A stretch of 64,000 nucleotides of DNA from Lacihabitans sp. LS3-19 (GTDB taxonomy: Bacteria > Bacteroidota > Bacteroidia > Cytophagales > Spirosomataceae), in NCBI RefSeq assembly GCF_024343575.1, contig NZ_RJUA01000007.1, forward strand, positions 62,250 to 126,249. The letters run 5' to 3'. Position 1 is the first letter of the stretch. Every line of letters begins with the position of its first letter. The notes beneath the pieces were generated by a model. The model saw only the letters and a list, made by a program, of their open reading frames with translations, had not been told where the DNA came from and did no database searches. Below are positions 1 through 7,924 of the stretch, one piece after another. The position numbers and the translations under genes are program-made.

Positions 1-2348
1 TGTATATCATAACCGCCTAACCCACTGCCATTGCTTGAATCGGCTGTGGAGTATTTGGTAATAAACTTCTCTCTGTCGAAGTTCTTCGGAAATGGTTTAC
101 CGTTATTTCTGATTTCCATCGAAAGGGAATCATCTACTTCGGTCAATTCAATAATCACTTCGTTACCCGTTGCTTTTTTATCAAATGCATACTTGTTTGC
201 ATTTGTCAGAATGTTGTCCAGCAATGTTTTGAAAAGCGTTTTGTTGGCATTGATGCCTCTTTCTTTCAACTTTTCACTTTTCAGAAGCAACTTCTTTATT
301 TTGAAGTTAAATCCGTTATTAGACAGTTCGTTGATGATACTATTAATGTCGGATAAAGCAATTATTTGTTTTTGGTACTCGGATAAAACAAATCCGTTTT
401 CACCCTTTTCAAGTACATCTGTAATGAAGTTTACATCACGCTTGATTTCTCTTAAAGCCGAAATAATATCAATATCATAGAATTCGGAAAAGGCTTTATT
501 TAATGCTTCAAAACCTTCCTTTTTCTTGTTTAAAAAATCTAGCAAGTTGTCAGACCAATCAAGAATGTTTTGCCTAGGTCTTCCCAAAGTATGCTTCAAT
601 GAAGCAAATTCATTGAATTGCTTTATAGACTTCCCATGAGCCAAAGCATTACGTTCTTCCTGTAAACTTTTAATCTTATCAGACAATTCGTAAATTCCTT
701 GCACTTTTGCTCGTTGCTCTTCTATTGAAGGAAGTTTGATAACGACCTCCATCAAATCGTCTCTACGAATAAATGGCATAACAGAAGCACCCAAACGGTA
801 TGATTCAAGTTGCTCCTGCACATAATCGGCATGAAGTTCGTTGATTAAGTATGCTTTGTCGGCACGAGATTCATTTACCTTGAATGACAAAATATCCTGA
901 CCTCTGAAAATAGGCTCACCTTTGAATTCAAAAAGTGTTGGCTTCAATGTACGCCACCGTATAGCAAGAAGTAGGCAAGATTCATCCAAAAGATGAATGT
1001 CGGGTCGTCTCAGTTCAGTTTCTTCCATTCTGGGAACATCAAGCGTAAAATCAACTTTGTCGTCTTTTAAATCACGAATGCGAGTTAACTTACCCGTTTT
1101 AGGAAGGTTTCCTCTTTGACCTCTTATATATTCTAGAATTTCGCCAAGTTTTATCCCATCTATTTTCTTTTGAAAATAACGAGGCACATTCAAGTTGTAA
1201 TCATTGGCTTTGATTTGCCAATTGTCAACAATTTGAATTACATCTTCATTTGTTTTGTCATTCTGAAGAAAACTATTTAAGGCAAAATCATCAAGTACTT
1301 TCTCTCTAGTGCTTTTGGCAATTATAAAATTTTTTGCATCAACAAATTTGACTTTGCCTGGTAATTGTTTCTTTTTACTTATAACCAATAATGTTAAAGG
1401 AATACCAGAGTTTAACAAAAGTCCAGAAGGCATTGAAACAATAGTATCAATTAAATCTTCTTCAATTAAGAACTCTCGTAAACGCTGCTCATACATACCC
1501 CTAAATAGGAAACCTTGTGGTATCAGAGCTATCAACTTGCCGTCTTTCTTTAATGAATGAACCCCTTTTTCAAATAAGAATTGTTCGATAGATCTGAAGT
1601 CAGAGTCAATACTTCGGTATTGATTTCCAAAATTACTCCCGAAAGGTGGATGGGAAATAATTAAATCGAACCCATCTGCTGTTTCTGGCCAATGTAAAAT
1701 GGAATCATCACATACATATTTTGAACTACCTGGCCTATCGTATGCCATAAGTCTCAAAGCACCCAAAGCCCATGTTTTTTGATTTAGCTCTTGTCCAAAA
1801 TAATCCTGACCTTGGTCGAGATAAACGCCAAAGGAAGCTAAGCCTGCAAAAGGATTAAAAACTTTAGCATTTTTTTTCAAATCAGCCAAGTCACACATAA
1901 AACGGGATAATTCAACAGGCTGAATAAATTCACCAGCATATCTTCCTTGAGATTGGGTAATGCGGTATAAAACACTATCAAAAACATCCGGGAAGTTAAC
2001 CAACAAAGCCTGCTTATTTAGGCTGAAAATAGCTTCAAGCAAATTATGTAAACCTATTTCGCTTAAGTTGTATAAAGCAGGATCAAAATTGTGGATAATC
2101 GGGGCATACTGACTGAAGATTTCGCTTAAAGGTTTATGAAGATTTTCAATCAACCTATCTTTAATTCCTATTTTGTCGCCAATTAAATCTGAAGAGATTA
2201 GACCGTCTTTAAATGCAGAAAGTAAAAACAAAACAATATGTGAATCCTCTAATGAAATGTTTTCATTTCTTAAAAGATCAAATATCTTCCATATTTTGGA
2301 CTTCACTACTTCTAGCGGCGTTATCTCTTCTACCTTAAATTCCTTCAT
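1..2348 (-). CDS. N6-adenine DNA methylase / specificity / histidine-kinase-like ATPase fusion (C-terminus cut off by window edge)
   Basis: The frame is open for 782 codons and runs off the left edge. Residues 1-130 are helical, as in the HsdM N-terminus. Residues 131-345 are an HsdM-like methylase core: degenerate motif I VFNPFAGLASF (163-173), FGQELNQ (184-190), motif IV SHPPFG (232-237), IPQGFLFRG (276-284) and SGIPLTLLVIS. Residues about 398-570 resemble one half of a type I specificity subunit, ending in the usual LPSIEEQ linker and a coiled coil. Then comes an unexpected region: LKHTLGRPRQNI (His586) looks like a histidine-kinase H-box, and 700-782 carries an N-box (LLDNILTNANKY), a G1-like box (RNNGKPFP) and a G2 box (GSGLGG). 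Methylase motif IV has His in place of the usual Asn, Asp or Ser. It lies 79 bp downstream of the WYL regulator gene. The domain order is read from sequence; the defence role is inference. Confidence 0.85.
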   Translation of the reverse strand, partial: MKEFKVEEITPLEVVKSKIWKIFDLLRNENISLEDSHIVLFLLSAFKDGLISSDLIGDKIGIKDRLIENLHKPLSEIFSQYAPIIHNFDPALYNLSEIGLHNLLEAIFSLNKQALLVNFPDVFDSVLYRITQSQGRYAGEFIQPVELSRFMCDLADLKKNAKVFNPFAGLASFGVYLDQGQDYFGQELNQKTWALGALRLMAYDRPGSSKYVCDDSILHWPETADGFDLIISHPPFGSNFGNQYRSIDSDFRSIEQFLFEKGVHSLKKDGKLIALIPQGFLFRGMYEQRLREFLIEEDLIDTIVSMPSGLLLNSGIPLTLLVISKKKQLPGKVKFVDAKNFIIAKSTREKVLDDFALNSFLQNDKTNEDVIQIVDNWQIKANDYNLNVPRYFQKKIDGIKLGEILEYIRGQRGNLPKTGKLTRIRDLKDDKVDFTLDVPRMEETELRRPDIHLLDESCLLLAIRWRTLKPTLFEFKGEPIFRGQDILSFKVNESRADKAYLINELHADYVQEQLESYRLGASVMPFIRRDDLMEVVIKLPSIEEQRAKVQGIYELSDKIKSLQEERNALAHGKSIKQFNEFASLKHTLGRPRQNILDWSDNLLDFLNKKKEGFEALNKAFSEFYDIDIISALREIKRDVNFITDVLEKGENGFVLSEYQKQIIALSDINSIINELSNNGFNFKIKKLLLKSEKLKERGINANKTLFKTLLDNILTNANKYAFDKKATGNEVIIELTEVDDSLSMEIRNNGKPFPKNFDREKFITKYSTADSSNGSGLGGYDI

Positions 2349-2427
2349 TAAATTCCTTCATTAAATTCGATTAACATATTGATTAGACAAAGTTCCGAAT
2401 TATCTATGCAGTATAAGTGCATCGCTG

Positions 2428-3432
2428 TTAATATTTTAATATTAAATTATTTGCTTTTGCTAAAATTTCGTTAGCTAAATGTTCAGGTTCAACTACTTTT
2501 ACCTTTTCCCCTAGCCCAAAAATTAATGCCACTAGTTCATAATTAATTTGAAGATTCAATTCAATTTGTACTCCTTTTTCTGTTTTGCCCTTGTATTTTT
2601 GAGAACCATGAATAGGTTTACTTTCAATGTATGGCCATAGAGAATCTTCTATTTCTAACAATACTTTTTGTGGTTCTTCGTCTGTTACCGTTACACCGAC
2701 TACATCATCGAAGTGCTCTTCGAAATTGAAAGTTTTGTTAGGCAAATACTTGGAATTACTTTCTTCCACTTCTTGTATCCTATCTAAAGCAAGGTTTGAA
2801 ACTGATTCATATTTCTCTGATAAACCAAATAAAAACCAACGATTATTGTATTGCTTCAGAAAATATGGATGTATTTCTTGTTTATGAGCTTCCGGGTTTT
2901 TAAAACTTTTGTAAACAATGCTCAGTACTTTTTGATTTTGAATCGCCTCGAAAATCCTAGAGAAATGTTCAAGTCCCTTTAGGTATAGGTTTTGCTCAAA
3001 ACCAACAATTGCAGATTTGGTATTTTTAATATTAAAAGAGCTTTCCAGTCTTATTAGAAGTTCCTCCATCCACTCAAATTGTGGCATACCTTTGAATCGA
3101 GACAAAGTCATAATTGTTTCTTGTAGTTGTCGAGCTTCTGTTTCATTAATTGCTTGGCTTTTTATAGAATACTCCTTGCTCTCATATCGGTAATATACCT
3201 TTTTACCATCTTTATGCCTTTGTAAAGGAATAGCCCAACCTGCTTCACTTTCCATGAATGTGATATCGTCAAAAATCTGGCGACGTTTTACACCATCTTC
3301 AATACCTGCATGGTCATAAATAGCTCGGTTACATGCTGATATTAAATCATCCATGAAGTATTTTCGGCCAAAATTGCTGAAACATTGGTCAAGAGCATGG
3401 TAGCGAATGGTAGCGTGTTTGTTAGTAGCCAT
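2428..3432 (-). CDS. WYL-domain transcriptional regulator
   Basis: This 334-residue protein has an N-terminal winged-helix-like region (about 1-90) and a WYL ligand-binding domain (about 150-260). The core IHPYFLKQYNNRWFLFG has Trp199-Phe200-Leu201 at the WYL triad position, followed by LALDRIQEV. A WCX-like C-terminal extension fills the rest. WYL proteins often repress or activate defence operons in response to nucleic acid or nucleotide ligands. This one is the first gene of a leftward pair with the methylase/ATPase fusion, so it probably controls that operon. Its upstream region carries a repeated TTAAGGTA motif. The family call is firm; the ligand and direction of regulation are unknown. 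Confidence 0.88.
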   Translation of the reverse strand: MATNKHATIRYHALDQCFSNFGRKYFMDDLISACNRAIYDHAGIEDGVKRRQIFDDITFMESEAGWAIPLQRHKDGKKVYYRYESKEYSIKSQAINETEARQLQETIMTLSRFKGMPQFEWMEELLIRLESSFNIKNTKSAIVGFEQNLYLKGLEHFSRIFEAIQNQKVLSIVYKSFKNPEAHKQEIHPYFLKQYNNRWFLFGLSEKYESVSNLALDRIQEVEESNSKYLPNKTFNFEEHFDDVVGVTVTDEEPQKVLLEIEDSLWPYIESKPIHGSQKYKGKTEKGVQIELNLQINYELVALIFGLGEKVKVVEPEHLANEILAKANNLILKY

Positions 3433-3457
3433 AAATTAAATGCTGTCCAAAAGCTTT

Positions 3458-3528
3458 TTAAGGTACTTTAAAACTTTAAGTTTAAAGATACATAATTTGC
3501 ATGGTAAAAAAGCTATCTTAAGGTATTT
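3458..3528. promoter_or_regulatory. Repeated TTAAGGTA motif upstream of the WYL regulator gene
   Basis: TTAAGGTACTT (3458-3468) and TTAAGGTATTT (3518-3528) are direct repeats 60 bp apart, in the leader of the leftward WYL/methylase operon. The next bases are also similar (TAAAAC against GGTAAAAC). The spacing, about six helical turns, would suit cooperative binding of a dimeric regulator. No protein is shown to bind here, so the role is inference. Confidence 0.3.
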
Positions 3529-3637
3529 GGTAAAACAAAATCTTGATTTACATTCTATTTAAACAAAATTAATATGATAGATATACTCAGAAAAAAGCCT
3601 CCCAATCTACTTATTTTGAGTATTCTGTGCATTTCGT

Positions 3638-3704
3638 AGTTGAGTGATTCGAAGTTTCCCAGCTAAAGCCAATCGCACCGCCCCGACCCTCAGCTTGTAA
3701 TGCA
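3638..3704 (-). pseudogene. Decayed partial copy of the adjacent tRNA-Val
   Basis: Two blocks match the neighbouring tRNA-Val in the same order and strand. AGTTGAGTGATTCGAA differs by one base from the acceptor/T-arm segment near 3759-3774. CCCCGACCCTCAGCTTGTAA corresponds to the variable-loop/anticodon segment starting near 3776. About 28 unrelated bases separate the blocks and the D-arm half is not recognisable, so no functional tRNA can form. It is either a dying tandem duplicate or the trace of a tRNA-targeted integration event. Confidence 0.6.
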
Positions 3705-3721
3705 AATATCACTTTTTGGAC

Positions 3722-3753
3722 ACAAAAAAAACCTCAGATTTCTCTGAGGTTTT
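3722..3753 (-). terminator. Intrinsic terminator of tRNA-Val
   Basis: ACCTCAGA (3731-3738) and TCTGAGGT (3743-3750) form a perfect 8-bp stem with a 4-nt loop. Read leftward it is followed by a run of about eight T residues. It begins a few bases past the 3' end of tRNA-Val. Confidence 0.8.
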
Positions 3754-3754
3754 G

Positions 3755-3829
3755 TGGGAGTTGAGGGATTCGAACCCCCGACCCTCTGCTTGTAAGGCAG
3801 ATGCTCTGAACCAACTGAGCTAAACTCCC
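3755..3829 (-). tRNA. tRNA-Val (anticodon TAC)
   Basis: The reverse complement folds as a normal 75-nt tRNA. GGGAGTT pairs with AACTCCC in the acceptor stem and A is the discriminator base. The D-arm contains AGCTCAGTTGGT, the anticodon arm is TCTGC-CTTACAA-GCAGA with anticodon TAC, and the T-arm contains GGTTCGAATCC. CCA is not encoded. An intrinsic terminator and a decayed partial copy of the same tRNA lie just downstream. Confidence 0.95.
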
Positions 3830-3990
3830 TTTCTCTTTGGGACTGCAAAGATGTAGGACTGTTTTTTTATTTCCAAACATTGAACAAAAAAAATTTACTT
3901 TTTTTTTATTTTCTTTTTTACAAGCAATATTCTGGCAAAATAATACAATTATTTACGCCTTTTATGGTAGTTATTGGCAAAGACTTAGAT

Positions 3991-3998
3991 TATTTTTG
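3991..3998 (+). promoter_or_regulatory. Bacteroidota-type -7 promoter box of uxuA
   Basis: TATTTTTG matches the Bacteroidota -7 consensus TAnnTTTG. It sits 25 bp before the uxuA start, and a TTG about 15 bp upstream could be a weak -33 element. The consensus is known for the phylum; its use here is inference. Confidence 0.45.
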
Positions 3999-4022
3999 TC
4001 AAAATAATATCAAACCTTTTTT

Positions 4023-5216
4023 ATGGCTTTAGAACAAACTTGGAGATGGTACGGTCCAAATGACCCCGTGAGTCTTTCTGACGTAAAACAAGCTGGTGCT
4101 ACTGGCGTAGTTTCGGCTTTGCATCATATTCCTAATGGGCAAGTGTGGACTTTGGAGGAAATACAAAAGAGAAAAGACATCATTGAGGCTGCTGGTTTGA
4201 CCTGGTCGGTTGTTGAGAGTATTCCTGTGCATGAAGACATAAAGAAACGATCTGGTGATTTTAGACTTTATATAGACAATTATAAAACTTCAATAGCCAA
4301 TCTAGCAGCTTGCGGCATAGATACCGTTTGCTATAATTTTATGCCAGTCTTGGATTGGACACGTACCGACCTAGATTATGAAATGGCAGACGGCTCTACC
4401 GGCCTAAGGTTTGACATGGTAGAGTTTTGTGCTTTTGAGGTTTATCTTTTGAAAAGAAAAAACGCAACAGATGACTATTCGGCTGATGTTTTGACCGATG
4501 CTAAAAAGTATATAGCATCAGCTTCTGAAGCCCAAAAAAACAAATTGGTTAGAAATATTATTGCTGGATTGCCTGGAAGTGAGGAGAGCTTCACAATTGA
4601 GCAATTTGGAAACGTACTCTCCACTTATGACCAAATAGATGATGCTGCTCTTAGAACTAATCTGTACGCTTTTATAGCAGAGATCGGTCCTGTGGCTGAG
4701 GAAAACAAAGTTCTACTAGCGATCCATCCAGATGATCCTCCTTATACTATTTTGGGTTTACCTCGTGTGGTGAGTACCGAAGCTGACGCGAAGGCTTTAT
4801 TGGACGCCTATCCAAGCAAATACAACGGTTTGTGTTTCTGTACAGGTAGCTACGGCGTTAGAGCCGATAACGACTTGGTTGGGATGGTAGAAAGATTGGG
4901 AGATAGATTCAATTTCATCCATTTAAGGGCTACTAAAAGAGACGAGGTGGGCAATTTCCATGAAGCCGACCATCTGGATGGGGATGTAGACATGTATGGT
5001 GTAATGAAAGCCTTGGTGAATGAACAAGAAAAACGTAAAACTAGCAATAGAGAAGATTACAGGCTGCCATTTAGACCTGACCACGGCCACAGAATGCTCG
5101 ATGACCTCAATCCCAATAAAAAAACAAATCCTGGATATACGGCTATTGGTAGATTAAGAGGACTTGCAGAACTTAGGGGATTGGAAATGGGAATTAGGAG
5201 AAATTTGGGCAAATAA
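4023..5216 (+). CDS. uxuA: Mannonate dehydratase
   Basis: UxuA dehydrates D-mannonate to 2-keto-3-deoxygluconate (KDG) in glucuronate breakdown in the cytoplasm. The 397-residue length is normal for the family. The N-terminus contains [20 protein letters not shown]. Further landmarks are [16 protein letters not shown], a central [34 protein letters not shown] and [13 protein letters not shown], which hold the metal-binding and catalytic His, Asp and Arg residues of this Mn/Fe-dependent TIM-barrel enzyme. A KDG-kinase-like gene lies downstream, so the two would form a mannonate-to-KDPG route, interrupted only by a toxin-antitoxin pair. No uxuB or uxaC is in the window. Confidence 0.95.
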   Translation: MALEQTWRWYGPNDPVSLSDVKQAGATGVVSALHHIPNGQVWTLEEIQKRKDIIEAAGLTWSVVESIPVHEDIKKRSGDFRLYIDNYKTSIANLAACGIDTVCYNFMPVLDWTRTDLDYEMADGSTGLRFDMVEFCAFEVYLLKRKNATDDYSADVLTDAKKYIASASEAQKNKLVRNIIAGLPGSEESFTIEQFGNVLSTYDQIDDAALRTNLYAFIAEIGPVAEENKVLLAIHPDDPPYTILGLPRVVSTEADAKALLDAYPSKYNGLCFCTGSYGVRADNDLVGMVERLGDRFNFIHLRATKRDEVGNFHEADHLDGDVDMYGVMKALVNEQEKRKTSNREDYRLPFRPDHGHRMLDDLNPNKKTNPGYTAIGRLRGLAELRGLEMGIRRNLGK

Positions 5217-5285
5217 TCCAGTTTCAATACTAGAGTTTTGGATTTTACTGAAAATTGAAGGATATTCGTAAAAACTAATTAGGAG

Positions 5286-5507
5286 ATGCAAACATTTTCA
5301 ATAGAAATTATTAATCCCAAAGCCATTTCATTGTTGAATGATTTGGTTGCATTGGATTTGATAGCCATTAAAGAACAGAAAAAAAATATTCAGAAAAAAA
5401 CATTAAAAAAACTTTTGTTAGAAGGCCCAAATTGGACAGAAGAAAATGAAAATGAGGTGAAAACAGCAAGAGAAAGTATTAATAAAGTTGGAAATGGTTT
5501 TGCTTGA
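5286..5507 (+). CDS. Putative antitoxin of a PIN-domain toxin-antitoxin pair
   Basis: This 73-residue charged protein begins MQTFSIEIINPKAISLLNDL, which resembles small Bacteroidota antitoxins that start with a short strand and then a helical region. Lys-rich and Glu-rich segments follow. Its 3' end overlaps the PIN toxin gene by 14 bp, the usual antitoxin-first order. An AGGAG lies right against the ATG. The pairing is well supported by position; the fold is inferred. Confidence 0.65.
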   Translation: MQTFSIEIINPKAISLLNDLVALDLIAIKEQKKNIQKKTLKKLLLEGPNWTEENENEVKTARESINKVGNGFA

Positions 5508-5883
5508 TACTTCTATTTTAATTGAATATTTTCGAAAAACTAATAAAGAAAATTCGGTCTTTTTTCAATTAACAGAAAAACATGACGCTTTTGCTATATC
5601 TTCACTTACAAAATATGAGATTGAAGTTGGTATAAATGATCAAAATAAATTTTTTTGGGAAGAATTACTGTCCAATCTTACTGTTTTTAATTTTGATTCT
5701 GAAACTGCCAAAATTTGCAGCGAAAACTTTAAGAAGTTAAAGTCTCAGAACCTAATAATTGAATTTATTGACTTAGCGATTGCTTGCACTGCTCTTCAAA
5801 ATAACCTTGAAATAGCAACTCTTAATTATAAACATTTTGAAAGAGTAGAGAATTTGAAAATCCTAAAATTTAATTTTAATTAA
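5494..5883 (+). CDS. PIN-domain ribonuclease toxin (VapC-like)
   Basis: VapC toxins are metal-dependent ribonucleases that cut tRNA or rRNA when freed from their antitoxin. This one has about 129 residues, and the ATG at 5494 gives MVLLDTSILIEYFRK with the first catalytic Asp. YEIEVG provides the conserved Glu, EFIDLAIACTA a further Asp, and IATLNYKHFERV the C-terminal PIN signature, with Asn where some relatives have Asp. A TTG six bases upstream is a less likely start. The stop codon abuts the ATG of the kinase gene, so the kinase may share the toxin-antitoxin transcript. Confidence 0.85.
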   Translation: MVLLDTSILIEYFRKTNKENSVFFQLTEKHDAFAISSLTKYEIEVGINDQNKFFWEELLSNLTVFNFDSETAKICSENFKKLKSQNLIIEFIDLAIACTALQNNLEIATLNYKHFERVENLKILKFNFN

Positions 5884-6891
5884 ATGCCAAAAATCGTCAC
5901 TTTCGGAGAAATATTAATGCGTCTTTCAACGCCAGGATTTCAAAAAATATCTCAAGCTGAAACCTTTGAATGCACTTTTGGTGGCACCGAAATGAACGTC
6001 GGAGCGGCTTTGGTAAATTTTGGCTTCGACGTAACACATGTTGGGGTATTTCCAGATAACCACATTGGCAAAAAAGCAAAATCATTTATTAGAAAACTAG
6101 GAATTTCTGACAAAGAAATACACCTGAAAGGCAAAAGAATGGGATTGTTTTTTCTAGAAACTGGTGCAGTTAGTAGGGCTAGCCAAATAGTATATGACAG
6201 AGCTGATTCGGCTTTTGTAAACTTAAATCCAGAATGGTTTAATTGGGAAGAAATACTCAAAGATGCAGATTGGTTTCATTGGTGCGGAATAACTCCTGCC
6301 GTGGGCGAAAAACCAGCAATTGCACTTTTGGAAGCACTGAAAGTTGCTAAAAAATTAGGGGTTAAAGTTTCTTCCGATATTTATTATAGAAGTAACCTTT
6401 GGAATTACGGCAAAACTCCACAAGATATTCTACCAGAATTGGCTTCTTATTCAAACGTAGTGTTGGCCAGCAGAAAAAACATTGAGGAAATATTTGGCAT
6501 AACTACAGAAGAAGACAAAGGCCGCTTTCAGATGGCTTCACGCAAACTAATGGAACGTTATCCTAACATTGAAAAAGTGATAGATACCGAAAGAATCCAA
6601 ATAAGTGCATCGCATAATAGATTGAACGCCAGAATGTGGAACGGAGACGAATATCTTAAGTCTCAAACGCTTGATGTCACGCATATTGTGGACAGAATCG
6701 GAACTGGAGACGCATTTTTGGGAGGTTTTATATATGGTCAATTAATCTATAAAGACGACTTAAAGTCATTGGAGTTTGGAAATGCATCAAGTGCACTCAA
6801 ACACACCATCCCCGGAGATCAGAATTTAGTTGATATTATAGAAGTCGACAGTTTAATGGCTGGCGATGGAAGCGGAAAACTGAAGAGATAA
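5884..6891 (+). CDS. kdgK: PfkB-family sugar kinase, probably 2-keto-3-deoxygluconate kinase
   Basis: KdgK phosphorylates KDG to KDPG, which enters the Entner-Doudoroff pathway. The 335-residue protein opens with VTFGEILMRLSTPG, has FGGTEMNVGAALVNFG (PfkB signature 1 region), and near the C-terminus DRIGTGDAFLGGFIYG, the anion-hole and catalytic-Asp signature. SSDIYYRSNLWNYG and VVLASRKNIEEIFGI are typical of KDG kinases. uxuA upstream makes the product of one step the substrate of the next. It starts directly after the toxin stop codon. Another ribokinase-like specificity is possible but less likely given the neighbour. Confidence 0.85.
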   Translation: MPKIVTFGEILMRLSTPGFQKISQAETFECTFGGTEMNVGAALVNFGFDVTHVGVFPDNHIGKKAKSFIRKLGISDKEIHLKGKRMGLFFLETGAVSRASQIVYDRADSAFVNLNPEWFNWEEILKDADWFHWCGITPAVGEKPAIALLEALKVAKKLGVKVSSDIYYRSNLWNYGKTPQDILPELASYSNVVLASRKNIEEIFGITTEEDKGRFQMASRKLMERYPNIEKVIDTERIQISASHNRLNARMWNGDEYLKSQTLDVTHIVDRIGTGDAFLGGFIYGQLIYKDDLKSLEFGNASSALKHTIPGDQNLVDIIEVDSLMAGDGSGKLKR

Positions 6892-6896
6892 AAAAA

Positions 6897-6922
6897 GACA
6901 GCAAGGAAACCTCGCTGCCTTT
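6897..6922. terminator. Terminator hairpin after the KDG kinase gene
   Basis: GACAGCAAGG and CCTCGCTGCC pair with two mismatches around an AAA loop. The stem is preceded by an A-run and followed by TTTAT. It lies between the converging kinase and LRR genes and may serve both strands. Confidence 0.6.
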
Positions 6923-6949
6923 ATACCCCAAAAACTACTCTGTTAAAAT

Positions 6950-7576
6950 TTACCACATTATCTTTATCCCATGGTTTTCGACTCTATAAAAATCCTTATT
7001 TTTAGAAATAGGATTTTTCCTGAAATCAATGCTTTTTAAATTTTTTAATCCTAATATCTCTTTAGGTACGTATTTAAAGTCATTGTTTACAAAATACAGA
7101 TTCTCTATTTTTTGTAATTTTTTGAAATTTGATGGAATTTTTTGAAGATGATTATTTTCAAGATGAAGCGATTTTAAGCTTGGTAATTTTGAAATAATCT
7201 CTATATTTTCCTCAAGTATTAGATTATTATTATTATCTAAAAAAAATTCCTCCAACATTCCCAAAGAAGAAAAACTTTTGGGCAAAACGCTAAAATCATT
7301 TCCACTTAAATCGAGAACTTTTAAATTCTTCAAAAAATTAATTTCTTCCGGAACAGCCTTTAAATGATCATTTCTTAAACTTAATTTTTGGAGATTCCTG
7401 AAATTTAAAATGTCTAAAGGGAAGTCCCCTAACTCTTGATTACTTAAATCCAAAACAAAAACACTATCTGGTTTTGAAAAAGCCAATGCCTCTTTGATGC
7501 TTTTAAATTCTCTATTCTGACTAAATAATTTAGTTGATAAGAAAAAAATAGTGAAAATTAAACAATACTTTTTCAT
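6950..7576 (-). CDS. Secreted leucine-rich-repeat protein
   Basis: Starting at the ATG at 7576 gives MKKYCLIFTIFFLSTKLFSQ, a clear signal peptide; an ATG nine codons upstream would add a charged stretch before it. The mature protein of about 190 residues consists of about six leucine-rich repeats, such as LQKLSLRNDHLKAVPEEI, LKVLDLSGNDFSVLPKSF and LKSLHLENNHLQKIPSNF. It ends soon after the last repeat with no anchor or enzymatic domain. LRR proteins of this size usually bind other proteins. The target is unknown. Confidence 0.8.
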   Translation of the reverse strand: MKKYCLIFTIFFLSTKLFSQNREFKSIKEALAFSKPDSVFVLDLSNQELGDFPLDILNFRNLQKLSLRNDHLKAVPEEINFLKNLKVLDLSGNDFSVLPKSFSSLGMLEEFFLDNNNNLILEENIEIISKLPSLKSLHLENNHLQKIPSNFKKLQKIENLYFVNNDFKYVPKEILGLKNLKSIDFRKNPISKNKDFYRVENHGIKIMW

Positions 7577-7604
7577 TTTTTCAAAGTGTTTTAATTTGAA
7601 CAAT

Positions 7605-7787
7605 TTAAACTGCGGACGGGGTATGCATACGCTTAAAAGGGCTTCTTTTAAACTTTTGCTTACACCACATTTTTAATTGAGCGTATTCATCTTTACTAAC
7701 ATATTTTATCGCTTTCCTTAATTCTTTTCTAAACAATTTTGGTTCAAAACTTACCTTGTCAAGGATTATCTTAGTATACTCTAACAT
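7605..7787 (-). CDS. Small conserved-looking basic protein
   Basis: This protein has about 60 residues, beginning MLEYTKIILDKVSFEPKLF (an ATG two codons upstream is also possible). The middle is helical and Lys-rich with WCKQKF near the end. I recall similar short proteins in many Bacteroidota, but no function is known to me. It lies just upstream of the LRR gene on the same strand, with a 28-bp gap to the chosen LRR start, so the two may be co-transcribed. Confidence 0.6.
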   Translation of the reverse strand: MLEYTKIILDKVSFEPKLFRKELRKAIKYVSKDEYAQLKMWCKQKFKRSPFKRMHTPSAV

Positions 7788-7882
7788 TGTCATTTTCGTA
7801 ATATTTAGGTTGAATACTTTTTTATAATAAGCCTACAAAATCCTTCCATTTTCTTTGTTTACTTCTTCTCAAATGCCTTAGC

Positions 7883-7917
7883 TTAATCAAAGTACCTTGA
7901 AAAGGTACTTTGATTAA
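7883..7917. terminator. Strong hairpin after the SPFH gene
   Basis: A perfect 16-bp inverted repeat (7883-7898 and 7902-7917) with core AAAGTACCTT and a 3-nt loop lies 8 bp past the SPFH stop codon. No long T-run follows on the minus strand, so it may act as a terminator or as an mRNA 3'-end stabiliser. Confidence 0.6.
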
Positions 7918-7924
7918 CTTTATA

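Noticed and set aside
31-480. Open frame of 149 codons on the plus strand
   Set aside because: It lies opposite the methylase/ATPase fusion, which has recognisable motifs throughout; the plus-strand frame has none.
3601-3720. Second tRNA gene
   Set aside because: Only two blocks of tRNA-Val remain and the D-arm and 5' acceptor half are missing, so it was recorded as a pseudogene.
4850-5047. 65-codon minus-strand frame inside uxuA
   Set aside because: A shadow of the conserved uxuA coding sequence.
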